From: Aphrophora alni
Lineage: Eukaryota; Arthropoda; Insecta; Hemiptera; Aphrophoridae
Reading direction: 5' to 3'
NCBI GenBank assembly: GCA_963513935.1
Contig: OY740767.1
Location: forward strand, 81,890,060-81,954,059
DNA length: 64,000 nucleotides
In this document: one piece after another, positions 49,729 through 62,699 of the stretch
Position numbering within the stretch: the first letter of the stretch is position 1
How the letters are laid out: every line of letters starts with the position of its first letter
Notes under the pieces: generated by a model
The model's database searches: none
What the model was told of the DNA's origin: nothing
The model's input: only the letters and a program-made list of their open reading frames with translations
Program-made: the position numbers and the translations under genes

Positions 49729-50518
49729 CAGTAGAACCCCTCTAATCTGTCACCTTCGGGACTGGGGGCATGGTCGGAACGCAAAAAAGGTCGGATTATC
49801 CGAAAAAAGTCAATATTTATTACATATTATATAAACAGATTTTTTTAAAGTGATATATAAACTTTTAAAAGTCTATATATAAACTTTGCAACTACAGTAG
49901 AACTTCTGTTAACCGGCCTATATCGTAGTGTACTGGTTGGATGAGAGTTTCCGAAAATAAATTGTACAGTAATTGAAACACCAAAGCGGCGGCGAGTCAA
50001 ACGACTTTGTCGATAGCGGTATCCCATTGTCGGCGGCATAAAAACACCGCGGCATTGGCATCCGTCGGTATAGCAGACATACAAAGGCAAAAACGTTTGA
50101 TGGGCCGCTTTTTTTCCACGAATCAATTTAGTATACATTATGGAAAATATAACATTTCTTTTCAGTTTTCTTCTTGTCTTTGACTGGTTATGATCTACGT
50201 ACAGTATATACAGTAAATAAAAATGAGCGAGTTACGAAAACGGGAATACGGAAGCGTGTGTTGGTTTCGTTTCAGACGCGGTTAAATGTGTCAAAAGACT
50301 TGACAGAGGGGAATCTGTAAAAAAGCTTTGTAGTGTTTAATTTTCACGAGAGATGACAGCACTGAAGCGGGAAAGCGATAACAAACCGGAAAGAATGGCC
50401 CCAGACGGGCCGTGAGTCATCGACAAGTCGGCGACTCGGCACAATATCGCGAGCTCGAGCACGGTCGGATTAACCGGAGTAACGGACCACCCGAGGGCGG
50501 ATTAGAGGGGTTCTACTG
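49729..50518. mobile_element. pogo-type transposon, non-autonomous, with nested second terminus
   Basis: TA duplications at 49727-49728 and 50519-50520. Both ends read CAGTAGAACCCCTCTAATC. A second pogo-type end, CAGTAGAACTTCTGTTAACC, lies inside at about 49894, suggesting a nested or chimeric element. GC content is well above the flanks. A remnant of the CENP-B-type N-terminal helix-turn-helix is at about 50240-50350 on the + strand (CVKRLDRGESVKKLCS). Confidence 0.85.
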
Positions 50519-52050
50519 TAATTTCTTTACTGATGAAGCAAAAAATAAATAAATAAATAATATTGCCACATTTAAATTTATTAATTTCTTTTTTATTTAT
50601 TTATTTGAAATATGCAAACTTGTTAGATCTCCTTTTCTCGGGGTTCTCAACTTCGAGGCCTTCAATATATTTGCATATTGATCTACCCTAACATGCATAA
50701 ATATTAGTTTAAATAACATTAGTTTAAATATATTAAATTTTAACGTATACAAAATTCATTAAAAATATTAATATCTTTACATTTACAAATGAATCAATAA
50801 ATTTTTATTCAGAATGTTATTACTATCTAGGTAAAGTTCAAAATTCTTTCAACAAATTTTATAATTATTTCTATTAAATTTTCTATTCAAATAGTCTTTT
50901 TAATTTGTAGACACAATGTTTCTATCAAATTTATTTATCTTTAGTTCTGGTGATTTGAATTTATAGAGATTGGCTGGACATTACCTTTTCTTTTCGTTGG
51001 TTTGGTTTGAATTTACTCTTTTATACTTGCAACAATTATTATATATTTCTCCTCTTGAAATTTAGCTTTTAATTATTTACGGACACTTTGACAAAGGTCT
51101 GAACTACTTTCATACAATTTTTATAATAATTTTGATCTTCTGTTCCCTTTCTTCATTTTTTAACTGTCAAATACAGGTCTTGCTCTTATGGATGCTACAA
51201 TGGAATCCCAACTCATCATTGTCCAAGTTGACTTAATAATGCTATTATAGTTTTTATTCTTCAAATTCATTGCATCCCTATGGGAATTGCTCAAAACTAG
51301 ATATCACTTTACACTCATTTAAAAAAAAAAAATTATTTCACATATTTAATCATTTCCTAGTGCTATTCTTAAATTTATTTTATATTATATATAAATTCTA
51401 TTACATCTTACTTATTTTATAGTTTTGTTTTTATTTATTTGTTATTTATTTATTGCAAAATATTTTTTTTTTTTTAAATTATTTTTTACTATTATATTAG
51501 ACTTTCACTGATGCATTTTTTCCCTCCAATGTTTTTGAAATATTTTTCTTTAATATCTGCTTGGCATGGCAGCGCTAAGACACCACATAAATGGCCGATG
51601 TGTGCTTGCTTACCTCCATAACTTATATGCAAAATCTTCAGTGATAGGTTTTATTTCCCAAACTTATTTTGACTTTTAATTTATTATTATTATAGAGGTA
51701 ATTTAGATTGTTTGTGTTATTTATGTATAGTAATAAATGTGTTTTTTGTATGAAGTGAGAATTGGTGGACTGTTTCTTTTTAAAGTTGAAAGTGTAGTGA
51801 TTTGCTATCTAGGCAAATTTGTCTTATAGATTGAAGATTAATTTAATGCTTATATTATTTATTATCATTATTAGTTTAATTTATCTGATGTTCTTTGAAT
51901 TTGATTTTTTTAATCTATTTAAGTGTGGGTCCCCTTCCCTGAATATATTATGCTATTTTATTTAAGTTTAACCTAGACGAACCATTAGTTAGCCTATGTC
52001 TACAATTAATGAAATTAACTTATATTATATATGACTTTCAACATATATAT
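50519..52050. other. AT-rich stretch, nothing recognised
   Basis: No supportable frame or element. Confidence 0.4.
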
Positions 52051-52900
52051 ACAGTACTACCTCGTTTATCCGGACCTCATTCAACCGGATGTCTGGATTA
52101 CCCGGATCGATCCGGAACAAAAAATAAAAAAATTAATCAAGGATAAAATAAAGCAAAAGCTTAAAGTTTCAAAATATTTTAATAATTACTGTATTTTGAA
52201 TAATATTTTAAATAATATTTATAATAGGCCTATTTTGAAACTTTAAGCTTTTGCTTTATTTTATCTTTGAATATGGAGTTTCAACAAGAAATATCTGCTA
52301 TTACATTAATGTTGATAAAACCGTGATTTCCTCAACACTACAGTGTCGTCTCGAGGTATTAGGGCGGGTTGTTGATGCACTGGGAAGAGAAAGTGGAGGA
52401 GCAATGACCTCTGCATCACCATCCCCCTACCCCGATGCGGCATGACAGTGTGAAATAAATACAAACCAGGTGCATGTTTACAACGCATCATAAACCATCA
52501 TGTCATTTTTACAACTTTATTGTTGTCAGGTTGCTAAGACTCAAGGGTGTAAATCAGTAAATGTGAACATTTTGTCACATCTTAAAGCGGTGCCGCCAGC
52601 TTTGGGAACCCCGTTCTTTTTTTTTTTGGCAGTTGGCACATCACATCCCCAGTCGGGAGTATCGAGGACGTGAATGAGAATCGGCATAGTATTTAGAGGT
52701 GGGCGTAGTTACTGCTATTTATTTATATTCGTGTGTTAGCGTTTGTGCGTGGAAATGGCGACGAAACGAAAACGTAATGTGCTTACAATGGCCCAAAAGT
52801 TAGACGCATTGAATCGTATAGACAGGGCCGCATTGAAACGTAACACCAAATTAAAACAGAGGAAGATAAATGACTTTTTTGTAAATAACAACTAAACAAG
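52051..52900 (+). mobile_element. Tigger/pogo-like remnant
   Basis: Starts ACAGTACTACCTCGTTTATC then CGG, a pogo/Tigger-like end; the matching right end was not found. The coding remnant at 52755-52894 begins MATKRKRNVLTMAQKLDALN and then RIDRAALKRN, the CENP-B N-terminal helix-turn-helix of Tigger transposases, then abruptly KQRKINDFFVNNN, which resembles their C-terminal tail. So the catalytic middle is deleted. An inverted repeat (52142-52265) lies inside. Confidence 0.65.
52142..52265. repeat. perfect 35-bp inverted repeat
   Basis: Arms 52142-52176 and 52231-52265 (GATAAAATAAAGCAAAAGCT... and complement) are perfect, with a 54-bp AT-rich loop. Confidence 0.9.
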
Positions 52901-55202
52901 AACCAAATATATATAACAAATAAACAACTAACTAACTAAACTTTAGGATATGGCCTGATTTCGTTACTACATATTATTTCGGACCAGTGAAATAGATTAG
53001 GTTAGGTGAAGTTATTAAAGTTAGGTTTAACTAAATTATACGTAAGTACCAATTTTATTCTAAAGATTAGACAAACTTTGAGGTTCAAAGTTTTATTTAT
53101 CAAAAATCACAAAATGGATGATTGTTTTGACAGCAGCATGAATTTTGCAATGGCAGCCAGTAGCACCTCGAAACGATCGCCGCTCTTCTTTCAACACCGA
53201 CTGTCAGATAAATTCAGAAAAATTATCAAGATGATGTTGAGCAGTGCCACGATGTTTTTTATTTCTCCATTTTGCAAAATCCCACATTCTTTCTACATAA
53301 CAATACTGCACAAAATTAGCTATTTAACTAAATAACCCAGCCAAACCTAATATATTTCACTGGTATGTATAATATGTAAGTACCATTTTATAGTATAATT
53401 GAAACAGAGATTAAATATGACAAATTTTATTCGAATACAGAAAAAATAGTTGAAACCTTGGATTTATGATGATTTAAATTTGCTGTTGGTAAATTAAAAA
53501 TTGTAACTATATTTACGAAAACTATAAAGCAACCAAACTATGTTAATTTGAGGAAACTTGGATTATAAAATTATGTTATTTTTTTATGTTTCTTTTAAAG
53601 GGCTCAATGTAAGGGTGTCAAAAATATAAATATTTAAAAAAAAGTGTGGTTTACTTTTTTCTCTTACTTGCTTCTTTTTGAATGCCAAATTATTGAGATG
53701 GGTTTATTCTTTTGCTTTAAAATTAATATCTCACTTTGGAGTACTAAATTTACTACTTACTCCAAGTGATATTGACCAAAAATAATATATAGTAACAAAT
53801 TGTGAGTTACAATATAATGAAACAATTTATTTTCCCAGGTTTATACAATATTTCTTTTTAATTATTTATTTACTTTACAGACACATGTGTTAATATTGGT
53901 AGCTATTATTTCTTTCTTTAGTTATTAAGATTATTTATGATAAGAAATTATAATTTACTAATTGGTTATATTCAATGAGCTCTCTTGGTACGAAACGTCA
54001 ATATATTTGCATAGACAATTTCTAAATCTAATTTGGTTACTTAGTCTAAGAATATGTATATTCAAAAAAGAATATCTGAATTATTCTTCTGCGAGAGTTC
54101 AAATTTGTGTAGATTAACTTTTTAATATTACAATGACTTATAGTTGAAATTCAATTGGATGTTAAGTTCAAAATGTTCAGAATTTCATATTAAAAGTTCT
54201 CCCTCACTTTAATTGATGATATTTTAACTTTGAAAAGATTTATTTGCTTATTCAATATAAGCCTAAACTGTTGGAAAATAGCTGGTAATTACCTTTCTTT
54301 AAGTTTATTGCATTTAGGTTTATTTACTTGATTTATAGCTTGATCATATAATATCATCTTCTGAATATATTATAATTTCCTCAAGTATATTTCAATTCAT
54401 CAAATTATCTATTCTTTCATTTAAAATAACAGATTTTAATGTTCAAATTTTAATAATCTCAAGAGCAGCAATTAGTACATCTGGCTTCTAGGCGGTTTAC
54501 AATGAAGGTTTTTTTCATTGTTGTAAATATTTTGGACTAATTTTCACTCAAAAAATATCTTCTTCCTTCTTAGCCCATAAACCTCTTAGCTCACAGTAAT
54601 CAATTTTAAATTTAATTTATTAATTTCACCTTTTTTATTCAATAATTTTCAATTTCTTGTGTTAAATATCTAATATAACGAGTTTGTAACTACATTTTCA
54701 TTTTAATCCTATTTTTTTATTATTTCAATTACATAAATTAAAAAAATCTTTTTCAAATGTATTAGGTTTTCCTCGATTATGTTTGAATCTTGGTAGATAC
54801 TATGAATCAAATTAAATTGGTACTAGTGTATATCTGAAAACCTATTAGGGCTGTTCTTGGTTTGATTTTCTTTTAAATTTTTACTTTTACAAATGTTATT
54901 TTTATTTATTTTAAATATTTATATTGTTCTAAATTCATCCTAAATCCCGTTTGTCCATCTGAATTGTATATATTTCCAAAAATAAATGAATATCTTATTT
55001 TTTATTCTTTACTGTGCTGGGTTGTTGTACTGTACTACTCTTAGTTGAAAAGAGTAAAAAGAAGGTTGTGGGTATTAAAGTTTCAATTAATAAAGCATCG
55101 TAGTGCACGATATAGCAAACGTCAGTAATTTAAAATTAATAAATAAAAAAAAGTCCTCAAGATACCGTAACGTTTCAATAGGGAGAAAAATCAGAAGGGT
55201 AA
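52901..55202. other. AT-rich stretch, nothing firm
   Basis: A 109-codon + frame at 53006-53335 has a somewhat richer composition around 53110-53290, but neither strand gives a recognisable domain. The rest is AT-rich. Confidence 0.4.
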
Positions 55203-56850
55203 TGGATTCCAGAGGAACGTCACTGCCGGACAGATGAGGTTTTTTCAAGGGAACGTGAAGAGAGGGATGGAGCATTAGAGATAGGTGATCTATTTGAAAT
55301 TGATAACTTCCTAGTAACCATAAGCCCTCGGGCAAGTCTTAACAGTGACCCTCCGGATCATTACACAACCGTAGAACCAGAGCGGGGAAAACAACCCTTA
55401 GAAGAATCTCAACACTCATGGTTAAATGTTCTTTTTTATAGTTTAGTTGAACAAATTGCTGATAATTTTATTAAACTTAACCAAAGCCTTATGCAAAGTG
55501 CTGAAAATAAATAAAATTTTATAAACTCAAATGAGATCACACTATGCTTAACCAACATTTTGAGTTTTAACAATGCCTCAGAAATTTCCAGGAGGAAATG
55601 AAAATGCAAATGCGCTAGTTGAAGGAGGATCTTTAGAGAAAATTAGAAGTACAAGAGCAGGCAATACTAGACGAATGAAGAAATGAGTTGCAGACACCAG
55701 ATTTGAAGATCCAAGTGGAAGTTGATGAAGTTACTACACAAACTAAAGAACAGGTGCAATCACATCTAGGGATCCAAACTGGAGAGACCCAGAAGATGCT
55801 AGCCAGTCACGAAGAGAGGTGCACGAAGGAAAACAGGCAACAGATGAACCAAAGATGTGACGAGTTGCAGGCCAACGTTAACATGGTGATGGAAAAGGAA
55901 AGGGAACCACGTTTGAGCACGGGAATGAACTGGAAAAATTAGACCACCTGGTAAATGGACATGAGGCTAAAATAGAGAGCATGGAAATGATATAAAGACG
56001 AGCCGCCAAACCTGCCAACCTCAAATTCACGTCACCTGTGGTGAAGAAACAAGTGGAACTTTCGACATCACCATTCCTGAGTTCGACAGACGAGAACCAA
56101 ATCCAACCAAATACTTGCGACGGATTCTTAAATTTTATCAGAGGAGCAGGAATCTAAACAACACGATGGATTCAACCACCAACCTTATTGACACTTTGTA
56201 GATGTGCCTAGAAAATCATACAACTGAGTGGTTTCCTCTGGTGAAAGACGACCTGTTAACCTGGGAGAATTTTCAAGACGCATTTGAAAGAAAATATTGG
56301 AGTAGGGAGGTCCGGCAAGGAATTATGCAGAGGTTGGAAATAGAAAAATATCGACCACAGGGGAAACTAAGTCATTTAGAATATTTTACGGAACAAATAA
56401 TAACCCTAAAAGCCATGTTGCCACCGTTATCAAAGGACAAAAATGTGTCTGGCATGGCCAACCATTATGAATACCTGATTCAGGATGTCAGAGGGTTCAG
56501 TGAGTTGCAAATATTATTGAGTTTAAACTGCTAATACAACGGGAGGATTTAAAAGATTGGTACATAAGATTTAGGAGAACTCAACAACCCATTCCACTAC
56601 CTCAGCAACCAAATTGACTTTTCTTCCGAAATCAGTGACCATGACCACTTCCAAAATTCCATTTTCAACCCCCCCCCCCCTCCCCATCATTTACCAACAA
56701 CACAGGACCACCACGATACAATCTGCAAAATTTTCGGCTTCCAAATCGACAACAAATATTCCAACGAAACTCACGAGTACTGTACCAGCAGCGTATCCAA
56801 CACCATACATCACCACCTTTCCAGTCATACTAAAATGGATGACATAACAA
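55203..56850 (+). pseudogene. Gypsy-type retrotransposon gag region, frameshifted
   Basis: Three + frame segments in order. 55203-55514 (no Met): acidic, FSREREERDGALEIGDLFEI ... HSWLNVLFYSLVEQIADNFI. 55688-55942: coiled-coil-like Gln/Glu-rich MQTPDLKIQVEVDEVTTQTK. About 56065-56534: FDITIPEFDRREPNPTKYLR, then LLTWENFQDAFERKYWSREV and LEIEKYRPQGKLSHLEYF, which follow the Retrotrans_gag pattern (W-x2-F-x3-F-x3-YW...L-x4-Q...L-x2-YF). A TAG at about 56199 and frameshifts break it. A Pro/Thr-rich tail (56614-56847) follows. No protease, reverse transcriptase or integrase was found. Confidence 0.7.
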
Positions 56851-57130
56851 GTAAGCAATGAGCAAAATCAAGAGAAAAATTAAAATAAAACTACACCTCC
56901 CAAACAGTCATATCCGGAAAACTCATGGTTAAAATAATCAAATATGAATAAATCGGTTTCACACAATGTGCAGATGTTAGTGCAAAACTAAAACCCCATA
57001 TTCAGCAAAACGAAATAACCATGTGACCATTTCAACCAATATGAATAAAGAAATTTAAAAATCTGAAATGAAGAATAGAAATATGGAGAGAGGTGGAAGA
57101 TGGACCGGAGATTGAGTAAAGTCCAGACAA
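56851..57130 (+). mobile_element. retrotransposon segment after gag, inverted copy at 62.7 kb
   Basis: GAGCAAAATCAAGAGAAAAA through GTTAGTGCAAAACTAAAACC, CCATATTCAGCAAAACGAAA and AACCAATATGAATAAAGAAA to GACCGGAGATT matches the reverse complement of 62700-62960 at most positions. Non-coding now. Confidence 0.7.
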
Positions 57131-57960
57131 CAGAATGAAAAACATTTAAATATAACATTAAAAGTTATGTATAATAAAATTAAATAAAGGTGTAATTTTA
57201 AAGGAAACAATTCAAAGTGCATCTAAAGTGATTTGTGTAAGTTTTGTGAAATAATAATAAAGTAAAAGTAAAAATTTTAATAAAATATATGTCTTATATA
57301 ATATATAAATATTTTTGTTTTCTTTATTAATGAGTGTATTTTTGTATATAAAGTGTTTTCAGAAGTACTGTGTCTAAATTTATATAATATAAGGAAAGAA
57401 CAAAGGGACATTAATTTTGTAAGTAAATAAATGGAATAATATAAAATATATGTAAGGCACTACTTAAAAAGAATACATAAATTGTTTTAGAATTTGCAAA
57501 TGCAATTATCATTGAAATAAATATGTTAAAATTAGAAAAGAATTATACAGAAATATATTTAATAAAACAAAAACCTTAGATAAATAATACCTTTAAAAAT
57601 TCCATAATAGATTTTGATAGTATGAATGTTTGGGCGAAAGTTTTTATAAATAAGTTGTCAAGCATGTATTAACTTGTTATAAGTAAAGAATAAATTAAAA
57701 ACTCAAACTTATAGCTGTATTGATTATCCCTTATTCCATTTGAAAATACCTCAAACACAGCCAAATTAGAGATATAAATTTTAAGCATTTCCTATTTTCA
57801 AAAGTGATGAAATCATAAAGTTCATATAAACCAAAATTAAACCTTACAAAGAACAACCAAAGTCTTAAATGGTGGAGGTGCAAAATTTATAGAATAAGGG
57901 TTAAAAATAAAGATGTTTAAATTATGGGGTTTTGAATTTATTTTATTTTACAATTATTTA
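57131..57960. other. AT-rich stretch, nothing recognised
   Basis: No supportable feature. Confidence 0.4.
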
Positions 57961-57991
57961 AAGAGAAGAAACTAATTAATTTGCTCAGCTT

Positions 57992-58490
57992 ATGGGCGCC
58001 AGATGGAATTAACTCATCCATTTAGAAAAGAAGTTAATTATTAATTTGTTAAAAATAGCCCAGGGTCGCAATTTCTTTTAAAAGTGTACTTTTCAGTGGT
58101 CTTTCTGGTGAAATAAAGAAATCTTGTTTGTGCTGAAACTTATCATGGTTTATTGGAAACAAAGATTAGTACATTTACATAAATTTGTTATAAATTATCT
58201 GTAATTAATTTTAAAATTCATAATCTTATCTTAAGGCATCTTAACAATTTCTAATTTATCAAAGTGAGTTTAAATGGTTGAGTTTTCTTTAACGTTACTT
58301 GAATTTACTTAATTAATGATTTTATTTTTCCAATTAGATTAAATCTCAATAGTTTAATTATTAAAAAGAAGAAAATTTGGCTTTACTACTCTCATTTTTT
58401 ATCTTATAGATCAAAATCTCAAATTACTATGCTTCAACCTTTCAATTTAAATATATAACTAAAAATTCACAAGTTATTCCATTATTTTAA
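57992..58490 (-). mobile_element. LTR-like copy, - orientation, interrupted by a piggyBac element
   Basis: ATGGGCGCCA primer-site-like motif at 57992-58001 and the matching stretch to its right mirror 42130-42519 (CTTTTAAAAGTGTACTTTTC, GTGCTGAAACTTATCATGGTTTATT in blocks). A TTAA piggyBac element follows at 58491. Confidence 0.55.
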
Positions 58491-59470
58491 CCCTTAGCAC
58501 ACGTATGACGGGATTTCACGTAACCCTCAACTTGACTGGTAACGCGTATGACGGGATATCTCGATTCAACACTATTTGACTTCTGCAGGTATTTTTAATT
58601 CGTTTAAAGTCCAATAGAGTGCAGGGAAATGTCCTATTGGTGTAAAGAGACACTCCCACTACGGTATTTGTTCTCACTCACCTGTCATTGGACTTTATTT
58701 GGTTGTTATAGGCGCCATTTTGTGCTTTGCCCCAGCGCGTATACCGTGATTTCTCATTCTAGTAAGCTACGACTGTCAGTTGTGAAATGTTTTGTGTCAG
58801 TGTTATCACTGCTATAGCTGTTTATTGTTGATTTGTTTAGGCCGTATTATTTATATTTTAGGTTATAATATACATTTTTATTTTGTGTAAAATAGGCTAG
58901 TTATAAAAATGGCAAACCCTGACTACCATGGATTTGATCAATTTATCGATGAAATAATGAATGCAACTTTTTCAACTACAGAATACATTTTGAAATATAG
59001 ACAGTTTCTATGGACACAGTATTATCGGCAAATATTGTTTGTGTGTGTATATTTAGTCTATATCAGTAATTTTTTTGATGTCCTGAATGTAGGTAATTAT
59101 TATGAGGAGTAGAAAGATATTTTTGATACGGTATGTTGATTTTTCTCAAAATCTTTTTTTAGTAAAATTTATTTGTTTGATGAAATTCAGGTTATTTTGA
59201 ATTAAATAGTAGGCCTACTTTTATATAAAAAAAATAAATAATCTGTTTCATAGGGCGGTAAAAAATGTGAAATAAGTATTTTTTTTTTTTTTTTGTTTTA
59301 ATCTGTAAAAAAAATTAAGAAATAATTTTAAAGCCAATCTACTTTTTTTTTACCAAATATATCTGTAAGAACCCAAAATCAAATAGAACTTTAAACAATT
59401 ACAAAAAAAAAAATTTCCTAATAGCACATTATGAGTAAATAGCCTAAATTGTTATTCAGCGTGCTAAGTG
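58491..59470 (+). mobile_element. non-autonomous piggyBac element
   Basis: TTAA at 58487-58490 and 59471-59474 flank ends CCCTTAGCACACG and (reverse complement) CACTTAGCACGCTG. CGTATGACGGGAT occurs twice just inside the left end (about 58503 and 58547). A leader and short frame at 58909 follow. 980 bp. Confidence 0.85.
58909..59112 (+). pseudogene. piggyBac-element open frame, likely transposase N-terminal remnant
   Basis: ATG in a good context (AAAATGG), reading MANPDYHGFDQFIDEIMNAT then FSTTEYILKYRQFLWTQYYR, before becoming hydrophobic and ending TAG. Its position inside a piggyBac element, after a leader, suggests the transposase start; the sequence itself is not diagnostic. Confidence 0.35.
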
Positions 59471-59474
59471 TTAA

Positions 59475-59727
59475 AATAAGTTTATTGTAAGAAAAGTCTT
59501 AACGTCTATACCAATCACATTTTATTATTTAGAAGCACAATTCCTAGTTGTTACGTCTTGTATTCCAGAAATGTGTTCTTGTAGCGTGGCAAACTCCCCT
59601 GTGTTCTCAGTTCCAAATTAGTCTTGTAACAACTAATTATTGGTATTTTTCAGGATTTTTGTAGAAGGGATTTTCGATGTAGGAATTCGTGATTGATATG
59701 AACTAAGATATCTGCCTTGCTCTACAG

Positions 59728-59766
<39 letters not shown>

Positions 59767-60103
59767 GTTAATTTTCCAGGATGGATGGATTCATTTACAT
59801 TAATTTTGATATGGGACTTATTATGAAATATTGTCAGAAAATGTTTTAATTTTAAGCTTTACTTGAATGTCTGGAATTATTGGAAATTAGGTAATTTATT
59901 AATTGTATGTTGTTCGAGACTGCTGATAGGTTTTTAATTGAAGAAAATATTTGAGGTGCATTTTTGGATTACATTCTTTACAACTCATTTCAAATTATTT
60001 TAGTCTGAATGTGAGAGGTATGTGTTTGTTGTTCCAGGAGTGCAAATACTCGAGACAGCTACTGGTTTTAGATTTCAAAAAAATTATGTATTACAATGTA
60101 ACA

Positions 60104-60165
<62 letters not shown>

Positions 60166-61290
60166 GGGTTGTTACTAATATGTACATTATGTCAACTATT
60201 CTAAAATATATATATATTTTTTTATTTACATAAAAATAATTCTTTTATTTCAAAATAACGGGGTTCAACAGATAATTAAAATTTGTTTAAATTCATACAA
60301 GATTATACAACAACAAAAATAAAATTATCTTTTCAAGATTGTCTATACACAAAATTAATTTATTCTTGGTTCATAATTAACAACATTAGCTATTGGTATC
60401 ATTCAATGTCCTTACTTCCTCTGATTATTTTGATTACCGAAAATTTGCATTAAAAAAAAAAAATCAACATTTGTAGGTAGTTTTAGGTCAATTTTATACA
60501 TCCATTAAGGGGTTAAATCTCCATTTGCCACTGAAAGATATTTGTACACACACATAAGGTAATTTAAATTTTCTAAACCACGAAATTATATATATTTTTT
60601 AGTATAAAAAATAAAGTAGATTCAACTGTTAGAACCTGAGTATATTTAAAGAAACTTTTTGACAATTTAGTTCTGGGTAACAACATTTTAATTAACAGTT
60701 TTTGTATGTAAGTTGCTTTGTCCTAATTATAGGTTACTTGAATAAAAAAAAATTATATGAATACTGTATTCAGAAATGCTTATGTAAACAAACTTAAATG
60801 AAGTTTACGTAGTAAAAATAATTACAATTTAAGTCTTATATTATACATACAAAAAGTTAATGTAAATTTCTAAAGTTTAGTCCCTTGAGAGACTAGAAGC
60901 CGAAATTACATGCTACACATTTGTGTTTGGAGGGGGTTATATCTTTTACTTGAAATATTAATCAGAAGGTACCATAATCTTGCAGAGCAATTTCTAGTCA
61001 TTAGTTTTTAAATGAACAGTACAAATAACATATTCAATCACTCACAATACACGATTGGTTTTAGATATACATTTTTACATTAAAGGTGTTTTTTGTAGAC
61101 CAAACAATAAATTGTAGGTGGAAGTTAGATTCAGAACTGTAGTTGAGAGTTCCCAAACAAGAAAGAACTTCTGGTTTGGTCCCGTAACTGGGACTAGAAT
61201 AAATCTGTTAAATAAAGAAAACAAAATTGCCTAAGTACTGTATTACATGATAAATTAAAATAATCCTGTTGAATAAAATGCAATTTTTAT
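59475..61290. other. AT-rich stretch with two (AT)n tracts
   Basis: (AT)n at 59729-59763 and 60115-60166. No coding signal supported. Confidence 0.45.
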
Positions 61291-61299
61291 CTTTTTGTG

Positions 61300-61912
61300 G
61301 TATAAATGATTTGAACACAAAACTTATCAGAGTTTTACCTTGGTTTGATATGCACTGGTAGTTTGCCATAGTGCCAAGAATAGTCAATCTCCTTATTAAC
61401 AAAATTAATTAATAGTTTAGTAGCAGAGCCGGTTGCGGTAGGCAAGTGTGACATGGAAGACTGTCTTAAAAAGTTGACAGCATGTGAAATGTTCTGCTTT
61501 AGGCTGTTAAAATTTTATTTGCTTTTTTGAAGATCTTCAGTTAAGGAAGCTAAGTTTGTTGCCGCTAGTGAAGTTACATTTAATTTTAAGTAGGTTGAGT
61601 ACCATTTGAAGAACCTAAGACTTTGCTCATAGAGACTTATTCTGACTGACAATTTAAGATTTTTTCAGACGGGTCTAAATTTAATTTTGTTATGTCCTCG
61701 ATAAGGGTATCCAAGGAGTCTCTAGCTAGATCTAACTGTTTGACCAGGTTGTCTACCGTAATGGCGCCAACTTTTGGTTCTGTATTTACTTGAAGTAGGC
61801 TTCTTAATGCTGCCCACATTGCCTTGACAGTGTCAAACCTGCCTCCATGGACCATCTCAAAAATTAATTCAGACTTTCTCAAATCGTCACCTATTTTGAC
61901 TAGGTCTTCCAT
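61300..61912 (-). pseudogene. unidentified helical protein, frameshifted
   Basis: ATG at 61912-61910 after CTTAAG. The first frame, 91 codons, reads MEDLVKIGDDLRKSELIFEM, VKAMWAALRSLLQVNTEPKV, LVKQLDLARDSLDTLIEDIT, ending TAA at 61637. In another frame coding character continues: LSVRISLYEQSLRFFKWYST, LAATNLASLTEDLQKS; then, after a stop, SLKQNISHAVNFLRQSSMSH, FVNKEIDYSWHYGKLPVHIK to about 61340, where PR|GTAAAA could be a donor. Mainly alpha-helical, with no signal peptide or recognised domain. It may be the gag or another ORF of a retroelement (the inverted gag segment at 62.7 kb is nearby and on the same strand) or a dying host gene. Confidence 0.4.
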
Positions 61913-62699
61913 CTTAAGGTTTTTATTAAATTAAGTGTATTAAATTTGAAAGATGTTGGTGAGTTATAATTTTTTTTTTTACTTACTATTTTGAAGAAAT
62001 TGATTTGCAAGTGAGGATTGTTAAGTTTGATAGTCCCAAGGAATTTTGTTTGTGTTTTTGTTTTGTTTTACAAAAAGATTAGTTATTATGATTAAGATTA
62101 AGATTATTATTATAAGATTAAGATTTTGTTATTATGAACAAGTTTTGTGTGTGTGTGTTCTTGTTAGGACTTTTTTTAGTTTTAGTTTTATTTAATGACT
62201 ATTTATTCATTCAGTGTTATTATTATTAGTACTGCAAAGGCTAAGCCAGAAACTACACAAGTGTAAAAAAAATCATCAAAATGTCTTTAGCTATTTTAGA
62301 AAGTTGACTTCAGGATGATTAATTTTAATAATTGTACTAAAAGTATTTATTATTGGAAGTTTTAGTCACAAGCTACTCAATGAACTAAGTGAGAATGAAG
62401 TTTATTTAGCAATTCTCCTTTTAAAAGTAGTTGATGGAAAATTACTCAAGTATGATTAACTTAGAGATTATTACCACATAGAACTTAAATAACTGATCAT
62501 AAAAAAAGTATAAAGGTTTCATCAAAATTTTGAAGGTTCTACAGACATGCCACTTGTGAATGTTGCTAAAAAAAAAATTGTCAACCATTCTTTGTTACCA
62601 GAAATATATGTAACACTCTTGGGTGTTATGATAGATAAATTTATCATTTGCAGAAGATGACCAGACTCACGTGAAAAGGCTCAAATAAAATTATGAATC

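Noticed and set aside
53006..53335. 109-residue + strand frame
   Set aside because: No motif on either strand; mentioned as unexplained composition only.
55087..55335. - strand frame of 82 residues
   Set aside because: Antisense shadow of the gag-region frame at 55203-55514.
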